Shown in pieces: positions 37,043 to 46,894 of a DNA stretch of 64,000 nt. This DNA is from Chryseobacterium sp. Bi04 (GTDB taxonomy: Bacteria; Bacteroidota; Bacteroidia; Flavobacteriales; Weeksellaceae). The DNA lies in NCBI RefSeq assembly GCF_918698085.1, contig NZ_CAKKLP010000008.1, positions 1 through 64,000 on the forward strand. The letters run 5' to 3'. The position numbers and the translations under genes were made by a program. Every line of letters starts with the position of its first letter. The stretch's first letter is position 1. The notes beneath the pieces were generated by a model. The model saw nothing but the letters and a program-made list of their open reading frames with translations. It was not told where the DNA came from and did not search any database.

Positions 37043-37885
37043 ATGAAAATAAGTATTATAGGAGCTGGATTAATCGGAGGATCGATAGCATTAAAATTAA
37101 AGGGAAAAGGCATCGCCAGCTTTATCTACGGAATCGATAACAATAAACAGCATATTGATGAAGCATTAGAGCTGAACATCATTGATGCAGGAGCTGATCT
37201 GGAGCAGGGCGTAAAAAGCGCAGAGCTGATCATCCTTGCTATTCCTGTGGATGCTGCCCGAAAATTATTGCCGGGGGTTCTGGATCTTATATCGGATCAT
37301 CAGACCGTAATGGATGCAGGTTCTACAAAAGCAGGAATTGTCAATGCCGTAAAAAATCATCCAAAACGCTCAAGATTTGTAGCCTTTCACCCGATGTGGG
37401 GTACCGAAAATAGCGGTCCGAAATCTGCTATTGCCGAAAGTTTCTCAGGAAAAGCGGGGGTTATCTGCAATAAAGAAGAATCTGCTGAAGATGCTTTAAC
37501 CCTGGTGGAAAAAGTAGTCGATGCACTTGATATGCACATCATCTACATGGATGCAGAAGATCATGATATCCATACTGCCTATATTTCCCATATCTCCCAT
37601 ATTACCTCTTACGCCCTTGCCAATACCGTATTGGAAAAAGAGCGCGAAGAAGAGACTATCTTCCAACTGGCCAGTTCAGGTTTCTCAAGTACCGTACGTC
37701 TGGCTAAATCGCATCCGGAAATGTGGGTTCCCATCTTTAAACAGAACAAAGAAAATGTACTGGATGTATTGAACGAACATATTACCCAGCTCAGAAAATT
37801 CAAATCCGCATTGGAAAAAGAAAATTATGAATACCTTGAAGAACTGATTACCAATGCCAACAGAATCAGAGGTATATTAAGATAA
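37043..37885 (+). CDS. tyrA: Prephenate dehydrogenase
   Basis: This NAD-dependent enzyme forms 4-hydroxyphenylpyruvate for tyrosine synthesis. The Rossmann motif is GAGLIGGSIALKLKGKG near residue 7; later motifs AFHPMWGTENSGP and AYISHISHITSYALA belong to the prephenate dehydrogenase family. At 280 aa it is the monofunctional form without chorismate mutase or ACT domain. It appears as a single gene, preceded by a Tyr-codon leader and terminator, consistent with control by Tyr supply. Confidence 0.93.
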   Translation: MKISIIGAGLIGGSIALKLKGKGIASFIYGIDNNKQHIDEALELNIIDAGADLEQGVKSAELIILAIPVDAARKLLPGVLDLISDHQTVMDAGSTKAGIVNAVKNHPKRSRFVAFHPMWGTENSGPKSAIAESFSGKAGVICNKEESAEDALTLVEKVVDALDMHIIYMDAEDHDIHTAYISHISHITSYALANTVLEKEREEETIFQLASSGFSSTVRLAKSHPEMWVPIFKQNKENVLDVLNEHITQLRKFKSALEKENYEYLEELITNANRIRGILR

Positions 37886-38432
37886 TAATACTTAACCCAG
37901 CTTTTTTCCTAAAACTTAGTGTTATTTTAAAATAATAGTTACAATCTTGCCATTCCATAGGAATATTCCAACTGGGATTATAAAAATTGAGATTGGATTC
38001 CTGCGGAATGACAAACAGGATGCTGAATAGCACTTTAAAGTAATGTTGTACATCAGGTTATGTCCACTCCATCAAAAATTCTTTGAATTTTCGCCACCCC
38101 TCCGGAGGAGGGGAATATCACGTTCCCATTGTAATATTCATCGGGACATCCATGAAAATCATAAATTTTCATAGACTTAATCGTACTTCTTATGCGCAAA
38201 GCTTTTAACAAAAAAAAAATTAAGTATTGGTCTTAATATCATTCCATAGTCACCTAAACGGACATCATAAAAATTGAGGTGGATTCGCAATGATAAATTA
38301 CATGGATAGTTTTTAACCTTCTTACAAACAATTAGGAATTTTCAATTGAAAACAACAACTTCAGGGTGGAAAAACATATATGTTCAATAAAAAATAGTGT
38401 TTGACCCCTATTAAGTTCCACTACTGCATAAA
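37886..38432. other. Gene-free intergenic stretch with degenerate repeats
   Basis: No gene is supported in this stretch. Two diverged copies of one element start with TAAAAATTGAG and contain GGATTC...AATGA (about 37,976-38,015 and 38,266-38,302). A further palindromic piece CCTCCGGAGG lies near 38,100, in the context of CACCCCTCC; the preceding AAAATTCTTTGAATT also recurs at about 50,936. They look like dispersed genomic repeats. Confidence 0.5.
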
Positions 38433-38468
38433 AAAATCCTTAGATGTTATGTTATGTCTAAGGATTTT
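38433..38468 (-). terminator. Terminator after sdaA
   Basis: A perfect 12-bp stem AAAATCCTTAGA / TCTAAGGATTTT with a 12-nt loop is followed on the minus strand by a T run. Confidence 0.88.
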
Positions 38469-38487
38469 ATATTTTATTATTCTATTA

Positions 38488-39906
38488 TTAACATTCAGGA
38501 ACATTCACCGCAATGGCTAATCCTCCCTCAGAAGTTTCCTTAAAGCGGTCACTCATAGACTGAGCAGTTTCCCACATGGTCTGGATGACCTCATCCAGCG
38601 TTACTTTTGCCTTTGTAGGATCACTTTCCAATGCGATATTAGCGGCTGTAATCGCTTTCATAGCTCCCATTGTATTTCTTTCAATACATGGGATCTGTAC
38701 AAGCCCTTTAATAGGATCACAGGTTAATCCAAGGTGGTGTTCCATAGCTATTTCAGCAGCCATTAATACCTGCCCTACACTTCCTCCAAGGATTTCCGTA
38801 AGTCCCGCAGCAGCCATCGCTGATGATACTCCAATTTCGGCCTGACATCCTCCCATTGCTGCAGAAATGGTTGCATTTTTCTTGAATAATGTTCCTATTT
38901 CTCCGGCTACAAGCAGGAATCTTGCAATATCATCCTCACTCGTAAATGGTGTAAACGCCTGTGCATACATTAACACTGCGGGAATCACTCCACTCGCTCC
39001 ATTCGTAGGCGCTGTAATAATTCTTCCGAAGCTTGCATTTTCTTCATTTACCGCCAGTGCAAAACAGGCAATCCATTTATTGATATTGGTGAAATTTTCT
39101 TCGGCATCAACCACTTGTTGAAACCATTCATCTTTATTTTTGTAAATTTTGTCACCTAGTAGTTTTCTATTAATTCCCGCTGCCCTTCGGGAAACATTCA
39201 ACCCACCGGGAAGGACTCCTTCTTTATTCACTCCTTTGTAGATACATTCTTTAATCTGACTCCAGATATATAAAGCTTCCTGTCTTGTTTCATCCTGTGA
39301 CCTCCAGCTTTCTTCATTGATTAAAATTAAGTCTGAAATTTTGTTGAATCCCAGCTTCTGGCAGTATTTTGCAATATCTGCAGCTTTATGACAAGGATAC
39401 AATGTACGTACGCATTGTTTTTCTATCGAGTTTTTTTCCTGACTGGCAATAAAACCTCCACCTACGGAATAGAAATCCTGAACAAGCTCGGTACCATCTT
39501 CAAAAACAGCTTTAAAGATCATTCCATTCGGGTGAAAATCTAGTGATTTCTGCATATTTAAAACCAAATGATACCCGTAAACAAACGGAATTTCTTTCTC
39601 ACCACCAAGATTAATAATCTGGTCTTTTTTTATTTTTTCTATCTTTTCATCAATTTTTGAAGTATTGATGGTCTTAAAATCTTCACCGTTCAATCCAAGC
39701 ATTCCGGCGATATCCGTTCCGTGCCCAATTCCGGTTTTGGCTAAAGAACCGAAGAATTCAAGAAAAACTTCCTTTACCTCTGCAATTGATCTTTCCCTTT
39801 TTATAATTCTGATGAATGCAGCCGCTGCATTCCAAGGTCCCATCGTATGTGAACTGGATGGACCTATTCCTACTTTAATAATCTCAAAAACCGATATTGA
39901 TTCCAT
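38488..39906 (-). CDS. sdaA: L-serine ammonia-lyase, single-chain Fe-S type
   Basis: The enzyme deaminates serine to pyruvate using a [4Fe-4S] cluster. The N-terminal domain has GIGPSSSHTMGPWNAA; cluster cysteines occur in MGGCQAEIGVSS and LTCDPIKGLVQIPCIERN. An in-frame start 9 codons further upstream (39933) lies inside the -7 box TATCTTTG at 39938-39931, so ATG 39906 (MESISVFEI, 472 aa) is the probable start. It is a single gene with its own terminator. Confidence 0.94.
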   Translation of the reverse strand: MESISVFEIIKVGIGPSSSHTMGPWNAAAAFIRIIKRERSIAEVKEVFLEFFGSLAKTGIGHGTDIAGMLGLNGEDFKTINTSKIDEKIEKIKKDQIINLGGEKEIPFVYGYHLVLNMQKSLDFHPNGMIFKAVFEDGTELVQDFYSVGGGFIASQEKNSIEKQCVRTLYPCHKAADIAKYCQKLGFNKISDLILINEESWRSQDETRQEALYIWSQIKECIYKGVNKEGVLPGGLNVSRRAAGINRKLLGDKIYKNKDEWFQQVVDAEENFTNINKWIACFALAVNEENASFGRIITAPTNGASGVIPAVLMYAQAFTPFTSEDDIARFLLVAGEIGTLFKKNATISAAMGGCQAEIGVSSAMAAAGLTEILGGSVGQVLMAAEIAMEHHLGLTCDPIKGLVQIPCIERNTMGAMKAITAANIALESDPTKAKVTLDEVIQTMWETAQSMSDRFKETSEGGLAIAVNVPEC

Positions 39907-40096
39907 AAATGGCTCTTCATTTTGCTTATACAAAGATACATGATAAATCTAATAAAAAGCATAGCAGAACCCGGTATTAATAACTATTCATACCCATAGA
40001 AATAAGATTTCACAATTATATTTTTTAAATTAGCAATGAACAATAATTCTTTCTGTAACCTTATTAAATTCACCCTGTATATTTTCATCATTCTAA

Positions 40097-40675
40097 ATGG
40101 AAACACTAATTAAAAATATTTCGCAACATATCAAATTGAGTCCGGAGGAAATTTCGGTTTTCAAAAACTTCTGGACAGAAAGGACATTGGAAAAAGGTGA
40201 ATTTCTTTTAAGGAATGGAGACACCTGCCGCTATGACAACTATGTTGTTTCCGGTACCTTAAAAGCCTTCTGCATCAATCCTGAAAACGGCAATGAAGAA
40301 ATCCTTTTTTTAGCGATTGATGATTGGTGGGCAGCTGATATCTACAGCTTTTCCAGACAAAAAGCTTCTATTTATAATATACAGGCGATAGAGAAAACAA
40401 AGCTGTTACAGATCAGCCATAGCTCTTTTCAAAAACTGTTAGAGCAGATCCCTTCGCTGGAAAGATATTTTAGAATTATTTTAGAGGGGTACCTCGGAAC
40501 TCTGGAAAAAAGAATTGTATTTAATAATATGTATAAGGCTGAACAGAAATATCTTTACTTCCTGGAGTCCTATCCTGATATAGCCGCCAAAGTTCCGCAG
40601 TATTTAATAGCTTCTTATTTAGGAGTCTCAGCAGAGTTTATCAGCAGAATTAGAAAAAAAAATAAATCCTCTTGA
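40097..40675 (+). CDS. Crp/Fnr-family transcriptional regulator
   Basis: A cyclic-nucleotide-binding-like beta-barrel (LEKGEFLLRNGDTCRYDNYVVSGTLKAF near residues 34-61) is followed by a dimerisation helix and a C-terminal HTH (IASYLGVSAEFISRIRKK). The Cys cluster of Fnr and the Arg/Ser cAMP-binding pattern of Crp are not seen, so the ligand is unknown. It precedes the reductase gene by 59 bases in the same direction and may regulate it. Confidence 0.88.
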   Translation: METLIKNISQHIKLSPEEISVFKNFWTERTLEKGEFLLRNGDTCRYDNYVVSGTLKAFCINPENGNEEILFLAIDDWWAADIYSFSRQKASIYNIQAIEKTKLLQISHSSFQKLLEQIPSLERYFRIILEGYLGTLEKRIVFNNMYKAEQKYLYFLESYPDIAAKVPQYLIASYLGVSAEFISRIRKKNKSS

Positions 40676-40734
40676 ACTAGATCAATTTTTCCGGACTTAA
40701 TAATCAAGAATTTTGAGGTATAGAATTTACCATT

Positions 40735-41358
40735 ATGAAAGTATTGATTATTAACGCCAGTGTAAGAGGTAAAAGATCTTACAGCCGAAGACTAACCGAC
40801 CTGTTTGTTGAAAACTGGAAAACCAAATACCCCCATGCTGTATTTACTTACAGAGAAACCGGAATTGGCCATATCCCCAATATTAATGAATCCTGGATTG
40901 CAGGAGCATTTAAAAAGCCTTCAGACAGAACAGAGGAAAGCCAAAAAGAATTACAACTGAGTGATGAGCTTGTAAAAGAGCTTAAAGAAAATGATATCTA
41001 TGTGATTGGCACCCCCATGTACAACTGGTCTATTCCATCCGGTTTAAAAGCCTATATAGATCAGGTCATGCGAATCAACGAAACCTGGAAATTCAGGTCA
41101 GGTTCTCCAGACGGTGACTATGTAGGCCTGCTGGAAAATAAGAAAATATTTATACTCTCAAGCAGAGGAGACACAGGCTATGGAGAAAATGAAAAGAATG
41201 GTCATATGAACTTTCAGACCACCTATTTAAAACATATTTTAGGAATAATGGGAATAAAAGATGTCTCCGTTTTCTCGTTAGATAATGAAGAATTTGGTGG
41301 TGAAATATTTGAGGAGTCAAAAAAAATGGTCTTTAAGGCTATTGCCTCCATTACATAA
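40735..41358 (+). CDS. FMN-dependent NAD(P)H oxidoreductase, flavodoxin-like (AzoR type)
   Basis: The 207-residue protein begins MKVLIINASVRGKRSYSRRL, the phosphate-binding loop of flavodoxin-fold reductases, and contains GTPMYNWSIPSGLKAYIDQVMR, the FMN-binding signature of azoreductase/quinone reductase proteins. It probably reduces quinones or nitro/azo compounds in the cytosol. The Crp-type regulator upstream suggests inducible expression. A terminator follows at 41,395. Confidence 0.88.
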   Translation: MKVLIINASVRGKRSYSRRLTDLFVENWKTKYPHAVFTYRETGIGHIPNINESWIAGAFKKPSDRTEESQKELQLSDELVKELKENDIYVIGTPMYNWSIPSGLKAYIDQVMRINETWKFRSGSPDGDYVGLLENKKIFILSSRGDTGYGENEKNGHMNFQTTYLKHILGIMGIKDVSVFSLDNEEFGGEIFEESKKMVFKAIASIT

Positions 41359-41394
41359 AATCTTAAAGCAATATTTTGAAATTTCAGCTTAAAA

Positions 41395-41436
41395 CAGGGT
41401 ATTCCGGAAGCCTCCGTGTTATACCCTGATTTTTTC
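41395..41436. terminator. Terminator between convergent genes
   Basis: CAGGGTAT at 41395-41402 pairs with ATACCCTG at 41421-41428, followed by ATTTTTTC. It separates the reductase and amt ends. Confidence 0.75.
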
Positions 41437-41441
41437 TGTTA

Positions 41442-42794
41442 CTAATTGAGACTCTCATCATGCTGGGAAAGATCAAGCCCCATATTTTCAGACTCTTCAG
41501 AAACCCGTAGCGTAATAATGGAATCTGTAATTTTATATAAAAGTAATGATCCGAAAAACGTAAATGCAGAAACCAGAACCAAAGCCGCCATATGATGAAG
41601 AAATACATTTGCTCCACCATGAAGAAGACTTGCATTTTCACCATGCGCGAAAACAGCCGTTAAAACCATTCCCATAATTCCTCCTACCCCATGGCAGGCA
41701 AAAACATCCAATGTATCATCTACCTTCTTCAAAGCTTTCCAGTTGACCATCATATTAGAAACGATGGATGAAATAAATCCTATGAAAAGACTCTCCTGAA
41801 TACTGACAAAACCACATCCGGGAGTAATTGCCACCAGTCCTACTACTGCTCCAATACAAGCTCCCAATGCAGAAATACTTCGTCCATTGATTCTATCAAA
41901 AAATATCCAGGTCATCATGGCAGAAGCAGAAGCAATGGTAGTTGTTCCAAAAGCAGTAGCTGCAGAGGCGGCAGCACTCAATGCCGATCCTGCATTAAAT
42001 CCGAACCACCCAAACCACAACATGCCTGTTCCCAAAAGGACATAGGGAATATTTGACGGTTCATGGTGCGGATTTTTTCTCCGTCCCAATACTAAAGCTC
42101 CTGCAAGGGCAGCAAATCCGGCACTCATATGTACTACCGTACCTCCGGCAAAGTCTTTCACTCCAAAATATTTGTTCAGGAGGCCGTCCGGATGCCATAC
42201 CATGTGACAGAGTGGCGTATAGATAAAAATACAGAAAAGGACTATAAATAAAAGGTAAGAAATAAAACGAACCCTCTCAGCAAAAGATCCTGTAATGATA
42301 GCAGGAGTAATAACAGCGAATTTCATCTGAAACAGTGCAAAAAGCACAAAAGGAATGGTAGAAGCCATCATTTTGTGTGGTAAGGCTCCCACTCCGTTAA
42401 AGAACATATAGCTTAAAGGATTTCCTATGATCCCGTAATGCTTTCCATTCATACTGAATCCTAAAGATTCACCAAAAGACAAAGAAAACCCTACCACTAC
42501 CCATAAAATAGAAATAACCCCCAACGCAATAAAACTCTGCAGCATGGTGGAAATCACGTTTTTCTTTCCAACCATTCCGCCATAAAAAAAAGAAAGGCCG
42601 GGAGTCATCAACAGTACCAGCCCGGCAGCAGCAAGGATCCAGGCAACATCTGCCCCTACAATTTTATCTTCACTCAGAAATACCCCGGTATCGGAAACAT
42701 CGGTAGCAGGATTCCAAAACAATCCTCCAAATGCAACAATAGCAATTACCGAAAATGAAACGATCCATTTTAATCCTATTTTCATAAAATTCAT
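41442..42794 (-). CDS. amt: Ammonium transporter (Amt family)
   Basis: An 11-TM ammonium channel of the inner membrane. Conserved features are LMTPGLSFFYGGMVGKKNV (the gate region near residue 55) and the pore histidines in VVHMSAGFAAL and FACHGVGGIMGM. The reading frame can be extended to a TTG at 42809, but that lies in the -7 box TAAATTTG at 42814-42807; ATG 42794 or 42785 is the likely start. No glnK gene is adjacent, which is unusual for this family. Confidence 0.93.
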   Translation of the reverse strand: MNFMKIGLKWIVSFSVIAIVAFGGLFWNPATDVSDTGVFLSEDKIVGADVAWILAAAGLVLLMTPGLSFFYGGMVGKKNVISTMLQSFIALGVISILWVVVGFSLSFGESLGFSMNGKHYGIIGNPLSYMFFNGVGALPHKMMASTIPFVLFALFQMKFAVITPAIITGSFAERVRFISYLLFIVLFCIFIYTPLCHMVWHPDGLLNKYFGVKDFAGGTVVHMSAGFAALAGALVLGRRKNPHHEPSNIPYVLLGTGMLWFGWFGFNAGSALSAAASAATAFGTTTIASASAMMTWIFFDRINGRSISALGACIGAVVGLVAITPGCGFVSIQESLFIGFISSIVSNMMVNWKALKKVDDTLDVFACHGVGGIMGMVLTAVFAHGENASLLHGGANVFLHHMAALVLVSAFTFFGSLLLYKITDSIITLRVSEESENMGLDLSQHDESLN

Positions 42795-42870
42795 ATTTAA
42801 CCCTATCAAATTTAAATATAAATTTCATAAAAACACATTTTAAATTACAACACCCCCATAAAAAAAGTAT

Positions 42871-43536
42871 TTATGAAATAATATCGACCGTTTTTTCAGA
42901 AAACACCTTGGTCAGTATTTTCGAAACTTCTTTATGCTTGGTAACCGGAAAAAGATGTGAACCGCCTTTAATCACATAATCCGGTTTTGAATACCGTATT
43001 GGGAAAACAATATCTTTATCTCCTAATATCTGAATAACATTAGGATTTTCTTCAAACTTCCATTCGGAAACTTTTTCTACAGACCATTTTAAATAATAAG
43101 GATCCCGCACTTTGAAATATTCCAGGATTTTAGGATTTCTGGGATCAAAAAGCTTTCTTACCACAGAATATACCTGAGCTGCTCTATTATTGAACAGCCC
43201 TACCGGAAGGATTCTTGGGATCTTAGTTACCTCACCGGTCTTTATGAACTTGGATTTCTCTTTATCTGATTTTATACTTCCCAGAATCACTACTTTCTCA
43301 GCTGGCTTCAGCTGATTAATCTCCTGTACAATAATTCCTCCAAAAGAATAACCTAACAAACAGAATGGTTCCGAATCATCCACCTTTTCAGCCATTCTTT
43401 TTACATAGTCATCAAAAGGTTCATTACTTTCAGGAATAAGCCAATCTATAAAGACCGATTCATAGTTTGGAGGGAACTCCAATCTTTCAAGTACCTTAAA
43501 GTCTGCTCCAAGACCGCTTACAACATAAATTTTCAT
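42871..43536 (-). CDS. Alpha/beta hydrolase
   Basis: This 221-residue soluble protein has the nucleophile elbow GYSFGG near residue 82, a plausible acid in ILGDKDIVFPIRYSKPDY near residue 172 and a His in GGSHLFPVTKH near residue 192. The catalytic triad of the alpha/beta hydrolase fold is therefore complete. No cap domain typical of a specific enzyme is recognised, so the substrate remains open. Confidence 0.8.
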   Translation of the reverse strand: MKIYVVSGLGADFKVLERLEFPPNYESVFIDWLIPESNEPFDDYVKRMAEKVDDSEPFCLLGYSFGGIIVQEINQLKPAEKVVILGSIKSDKEKSKFIKTGEVTKIPRILPVGLFNNRAAQVYSVVRKLFDPRNPKILEYFKVRDPYYLKWSVEKVSEWKFEENPNVIQILGDKDIVFPIRYSKPDYVIKGGSHLFPVTKHKEVSKILTKVFSEKTVDIIS

Positions 43537-44257
43537 AGGACTAATTTATAAAAAAACAGGAAAATAAATGACAGATTAATAAGGAAAAAGCTAAAGATAT
43601 TGCTGCTGAGTTTAAACTGCAAAAGCTTTAAACATTCAAGTTGTTATAAGACTTAGGCTTTATGTAAAAAGGAAATATAATTTTTCAATCCTATTTTCAC
43701 GAGTATTATTATTGGAAAAAGAAGAAAGTTAAAACGATCTATACAATTGTCTTCCGAAGGAATCTAAACAGTGTTATTAAAAAAGAGTAGGTTAGAAGTG
43801 TAAGTTGGAATAAACGCAAAGACGCAAGAAGATTGAGTAACTAAGCGTTTTAAGGCGCAAGGATTTTATCTGCGATAAAATTGTTCCAGAGGTATTTGAA
43901 TATTTTCAGCTTCCTTTTGCTGTTGCATTGTAGGATGCTTTCTATAAGGGAGAGTACAGAATTTTTTGACCGGTGCTGTCTTTGTCATTCTGTAGGAATC
44001 CAAGCCTGGAAAAATAAAACTGTGCTTAAATTTCTAAGGAATGACAAATGGTGTGTTACAATTTTCAAAAAAGTTTTAAAATAAGACTTCATTTTTTATA
44101 ATGAGCTCATTGCGTAAGAAGTACTAAAGCTATTCAAATCTAATATTTTCATGAATATTAAAATTCAAGACAAAATATTGCTCTTCTCCAACACATATCC
44201 AATCAGCAGATTTGACGGAATGGTCTCAACACCAATTGTATATCCCATATTCCATAA
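43537..44257. other. Long gene-free stretch with a repeat element
   Basis: About 720 bases without a convincing gene. At 43,812-43,861 a repeat starts with AAACGCAAAGACGCAAG and has AAACGC / GCGTTT inverted ends; a related CGCAAAG element is at 50,711. A piece with GGAATCC and GGAATGACAAA near 43,993-44,047 resembles the GGAATGACAAA repeat at 38,004. No RNA gene is seen. Confidence 0.5.
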
Positions 44258-44292
44258 AAAAAGAGCAATCCATCAACTGAACTGCTCTTTTT
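44258..44292. terminator. Bidirectional terminator near the YceI genes
   Basis: AAAAAGAGCA / TGCTCTTTTT with a 15-nt loop; on the minus strand it serves the first YceI gene. Confidence 0.75.
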
Positions 44293-44312
44293 TATCAATA
44301 TTATATTTAATC

Positions 44313-44942
44313 TTATTTCTTTTTCTTTACCGGAATTCTGTTTTCGTTATCTAATTGTTCTGTAGAAACTCTGAACTGGATATCCATTTCATTCTTGATG
44401 AAATAATCTTTCAGTGAAGACTGGTAGAATACCTTAAAGTCTCTTCTGTTTAATGAAAACTTAGCAGACTCAATGACTACGGTAAACTGGGTAACATATA
44501 CATTTGCAGGAAAAGTGATGGTTTTTCTCACTCCTTTAATGGTAACATCTCCATACACTGTAGAGTTGTATTCGCTGTTGGCTAATGGAATAATCTTAGT
44601 CAAATGGAATTTAGCTACCGGAAATTTTTTCACTTCAAAGAAGTTTGAACTTTTAAGGTCATCTGTAAGCTTGATCTGGTCCTCATCGGAAACATCTCCG
44701 GCCATCATGCTTCTCATATCTATTACAAACTCTCCGTCTACCAAAACAGTATGGTCAAAGTTAAATTTTCCACTTTTCAGTTTCACTGTTCCTGAATGGG
44801 AAGAGGCTTCAGTTTTTACAACCTTATATCCCCACCATCTGATCTCTGATGAAGTCACTTTTGAAACTTTATCAAATTTCTTTTGGGCAGAAACAAATGA
44901 TATGCCTACACACACCATAGCAAACAATAGTAATCTTTTCAT
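44313..44942 (-). CDS. YceI family lipid-binding protein (paralog 1)
   Basis: A signal peptide (MKRLLLFAMVCVGISFVSAQ) precedes a YceI-type lipocalin-like barrel with IRWWGYKVVKTEASSHSGTVK and FSLNRRDFKVFYQSS. YceI proteins bind polyisoprenoids or other lipids in the periplasm. It is 209 aa and lies downstream of its paralog, separated by a terminator hairpin, so some readthrough regulation is possible. Confidence 0.9.
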   Translation of the reverse strand: MKRLLLFAMVCVGISFVSAQKKFDKVSKVTSSEIRWWGYKVVKTEASSHSGTVKLKSGKFNFDHTVLVDGEFVIDMRSMMAGDVSDEDQIKLTDDLKSSNFFEVKKFPVAKFHLTKIIPLANSEYNSTVYGDVTIKGVRKTITFPANVYVTQFTVVIESAKFSLNRRDFKVFYQSSLKDYFIKNEMDIQFRVSTEQLDNENRIPVKKKK

Positions 44943-44974
44943 TCTTTTTTATTTACAATTCAACAAAAATAAAA

Positions 44975-44999
44975 AAAAGTGTAGAACTTCTACACTTTT
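44975..44999 (-). terminator. Terminator between the two YceI genes
   Basis: A perfect 11-bp stem AAAAGTGTAGA / TCTACACTTTT with a 3-nt loop and T run on the minus strand. Confidence 0.85.
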
Positions 45000-45020
45000 A
45001 ACAATATTTTTTTGATTAAT

Positions 45021-45587
45021 TTATTGAGCAGTAACCTTAACCTGCATATCGATATCATCTTTCACAAAAACATCCTGCATTGTAGATTTGTAAGCTACAT
45101 CAAATTTCTGTCTGTCGAAAGAGAATTTGTTTGATACTAAACTCACCACTCCTTTGCTGTAAGAAATCTTTGCAGGGAAGGTAACCGGGTTCGTTTTTCC
45201 TTTTACTGTAAGATTTCCTGTTACCAGAGAACTGTAGATTTTATCGTTGTTTTTCTTAATACCCGTAATTTTGAAGCTGGCAGTAGGGAATTTTTCAACC
45301 TCAAAGAAGTCACCATTCTTAAGGTGCCCGTTTAGCTTTTGCTGGTATTCTCCTGACAGGTCAGTTGCATTAATTGAAGTCATATCTAAAACGAAGCTTC
45401 CTCCTACCAGTTGATTTCCTTTCATCACCATATCTCCGGACTTTACTTTTACAGTACCGTCGTGAGAACTGGCCTCAGATTTTGCAACTTTATATCCCCA
45501 CCAGTGAATATCAGACGCTACTACTTTTTTTGACTGTCCGAAAGCTAACCCACCGGCTAAAACTGCTAATAAAAATATTTTTTTCAT
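45021..45587 (-). CDS. YceI family lipid-binding protein (paralog 2)
   Basis: A signal peptide ends at LAFGQ; the mature barrel shows IHWWGYKVAKSEASSHDGTVK and FSFDRQKFDVAYKST, clearly paralogous to the neighbour encoded next to it. A -7 box TATCTTTG is at 45625-45618. A tandem duplication is the simplest explanation, with divergence suggesting different ligands. Confidence 0.92.
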   Translation of the reverse strand: MKKIFLLAVLAGGLAFGQSKKVVASDIHWWGYKVAKSEASSHDGTVKVKSGDMVMKGNQLVGGSFVLDMTSINATDLSGEYQQKLNGHLKNGDFFEVEKFPTASFKITGIKKNNDKIYSSLVTGNLTVKGKTNPVTFPAKISYSKGVVSLVSNKFSFDRQKFDVAYKSTMQDVFVKDDIDMQVKVTAQ

Positions 45588-45704
45588 TGAATAAAAGTAT
45601 TTACTTATTTAATAATACAAAGATAGCTATCTCCTTTAATAGATAGCGTTGATGTAAATCAAGAAATATGATTATTTTTATGAATAATATCATCCCTTAA
45701 AAAA

Positions 45705-45724
45705 ACTCCGAATTTCTTCGGAGT
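45705..45724 (-). terminator. Terminator after glk
   Basis: ACTCCGAA / TTCGGAGT with a TTTC loop, A run on the left and T run on the right; usable in both directions, on the minus strand for glk. Confidence 0.8.
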
Positions 45725-45731
45725 CTTTTTT

Positions 45732-46781
45732 TTATTCTTGGTAAAAAGCGGTATAAAGTGCTACCCCTTTTAATGCTGTATGGTTTTGCTTGACCAGGTA
45801 AATAGGAATATTTTTCAACATCCCTTCCATTTTATCACTGATCTTGAATTTTTCGTAGAATTTATCTTTATCGATATATTCTCTAACCATCTGGGGAATA
45901 TCTCCTGAGATCAGTAACCCGCCTGTCGCCTTCACTTTTAATGTCAGGTTATTAGCCTCTCTTGCCAAAAACTCAATGAAAGTATCTAAAGCGATTCTAC
46001 AGATCAGTACATTATCTTCTACTGCAGCTTTATAGAGTTCTTCAGCAAAATTACCTCCTGAAAGGCGTTCGCTTAACCATTCCGGCTCCGGATGTCTTTT
46101 TACGTCCCTTAAGAATCTGTAGATATTAAATAATCCTGATTTGGATAATACATTTTCCCAGCTTACAATTCCATAAATATTATTTAAGAATTGGTAAAAC
46201 TCAACTTCTACGTTGGTTCTTGGTGAAAATTCAGAATGTCCTCCTTCTGTAGCGAAAGGCCGTAAATATTTTCCGTCAAAGAAATATCCGGCTTCCCCCA
46301 GCCCGTTTCCGGGGGCAAGAATGGCCACATTTCCTTTTTCAAGATGACCGCTTGTATAGATGGCCTCAAGGTCATTATCCTCAAGAAGGGCCATTCCGTA
46401 AGCGGAAGCTTCCAGGTCATTCAGCATATCTGCTTTTTCAAACCCGAAATCTCTTTTATATTCTTCAATATCTAAATTCCAGCCTAATCTTGCCGGGCTG
46501 CTTTTTCCGTCAAGTACAGGACCTGGCACGGCCACTCCCAGACGTTTTACATTTTCCAGCTGATTATCCTGAATAAACTTCTTTAAAATATCAGTAAAAG
46601 AAGCATATTCTTTTGTGGAATACGTTTGTTGAATTTTTATCTCAAGACCTCCATTACTGGACACAAAATAGCCTAAGATCGTCATGTCTTCACGGAGACT
46701 TGCTCCAATGATAGAAACATTATCATTATTACTGTTCTCTACTCCTGGTAAATAAAGTGGAAATTTTGGATTCAGAATCAT
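45732..46781 (-). CDS. glk: Glucokinase
   Basis: This ATP-dependent glucose kinase of the Glk type shows LGVAVPGPV near residue 87, the catalytic Asp in MLNDLEASAYGM near residue 118 and the glycine-rich ATP loop LAPGNGLGEAGYF. A longer frame reaches 46850, but a -7 box TATATTTG at 46804-46797 lies inside that extension, so ATG 46781 (MILNPKFPLY, 349 aa) is chosen. The first residues of the usual ATP-binding DIGGT motif are altered (IIGASLREDMT). Confidence 0.85.
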   Translation of the reverse strand: MILNPKFPLYLPGVENSNNDNVSIIGASLREDMTILGYFVSSNGGLEIKIQQTYSTKEYASFTDILKKFIQDNQLENVKRLGVAVPGPVLDGKSSPARLGWNLDIEEYKRDFGFEKADMLNDLEASAYGMALLEDNDLEAIYTSGHLEKGNVAILAPGNGLGEAGYFFDGKYLRPFATEGGHSEFSPRTNVEVEFYQFLNNIYGIVSWENVLSKSGLFNIYRFLRDVKRHPEPEWLSERLSGGNFAEELYKAAVEDNVLICRIALDTFIEFLAREANNLTLKVKATGGLLISGDIPQMVREYIDKDKFYEKFKISDKMEGMLKNIPIYLVKQNHTALKGVALYTAFYQE

Positions 46782-46838
46782 AACCTCAAATTTTACCAAA
46801 TATAATAATTGTTTTTGTAAATCCTGCAGACAAGAAAA

Positions 46839-46866
46839 AAACCTTTTCACAAAAGTGAAAAGGTTT
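46839..46866 (-). terminator. Terminator after the outer-membrane barrel gene
   Basis: A perfect 12-bp stem AAACCTTTTCAC / GTGAAAAGGTTT with an AAAA loop, followed by T on the minus strand. Confidence 0.88.
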
Positions 46867-46894
46867 GGCTAATAATTGTTTATATTAAATCTAA

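Noticed and set aside
43881..44354. Two 67-aa plus-strand reading frames
   Set aside because: They cover degenerate repeats and a terminator, have no plausible domain and no promoter signal.
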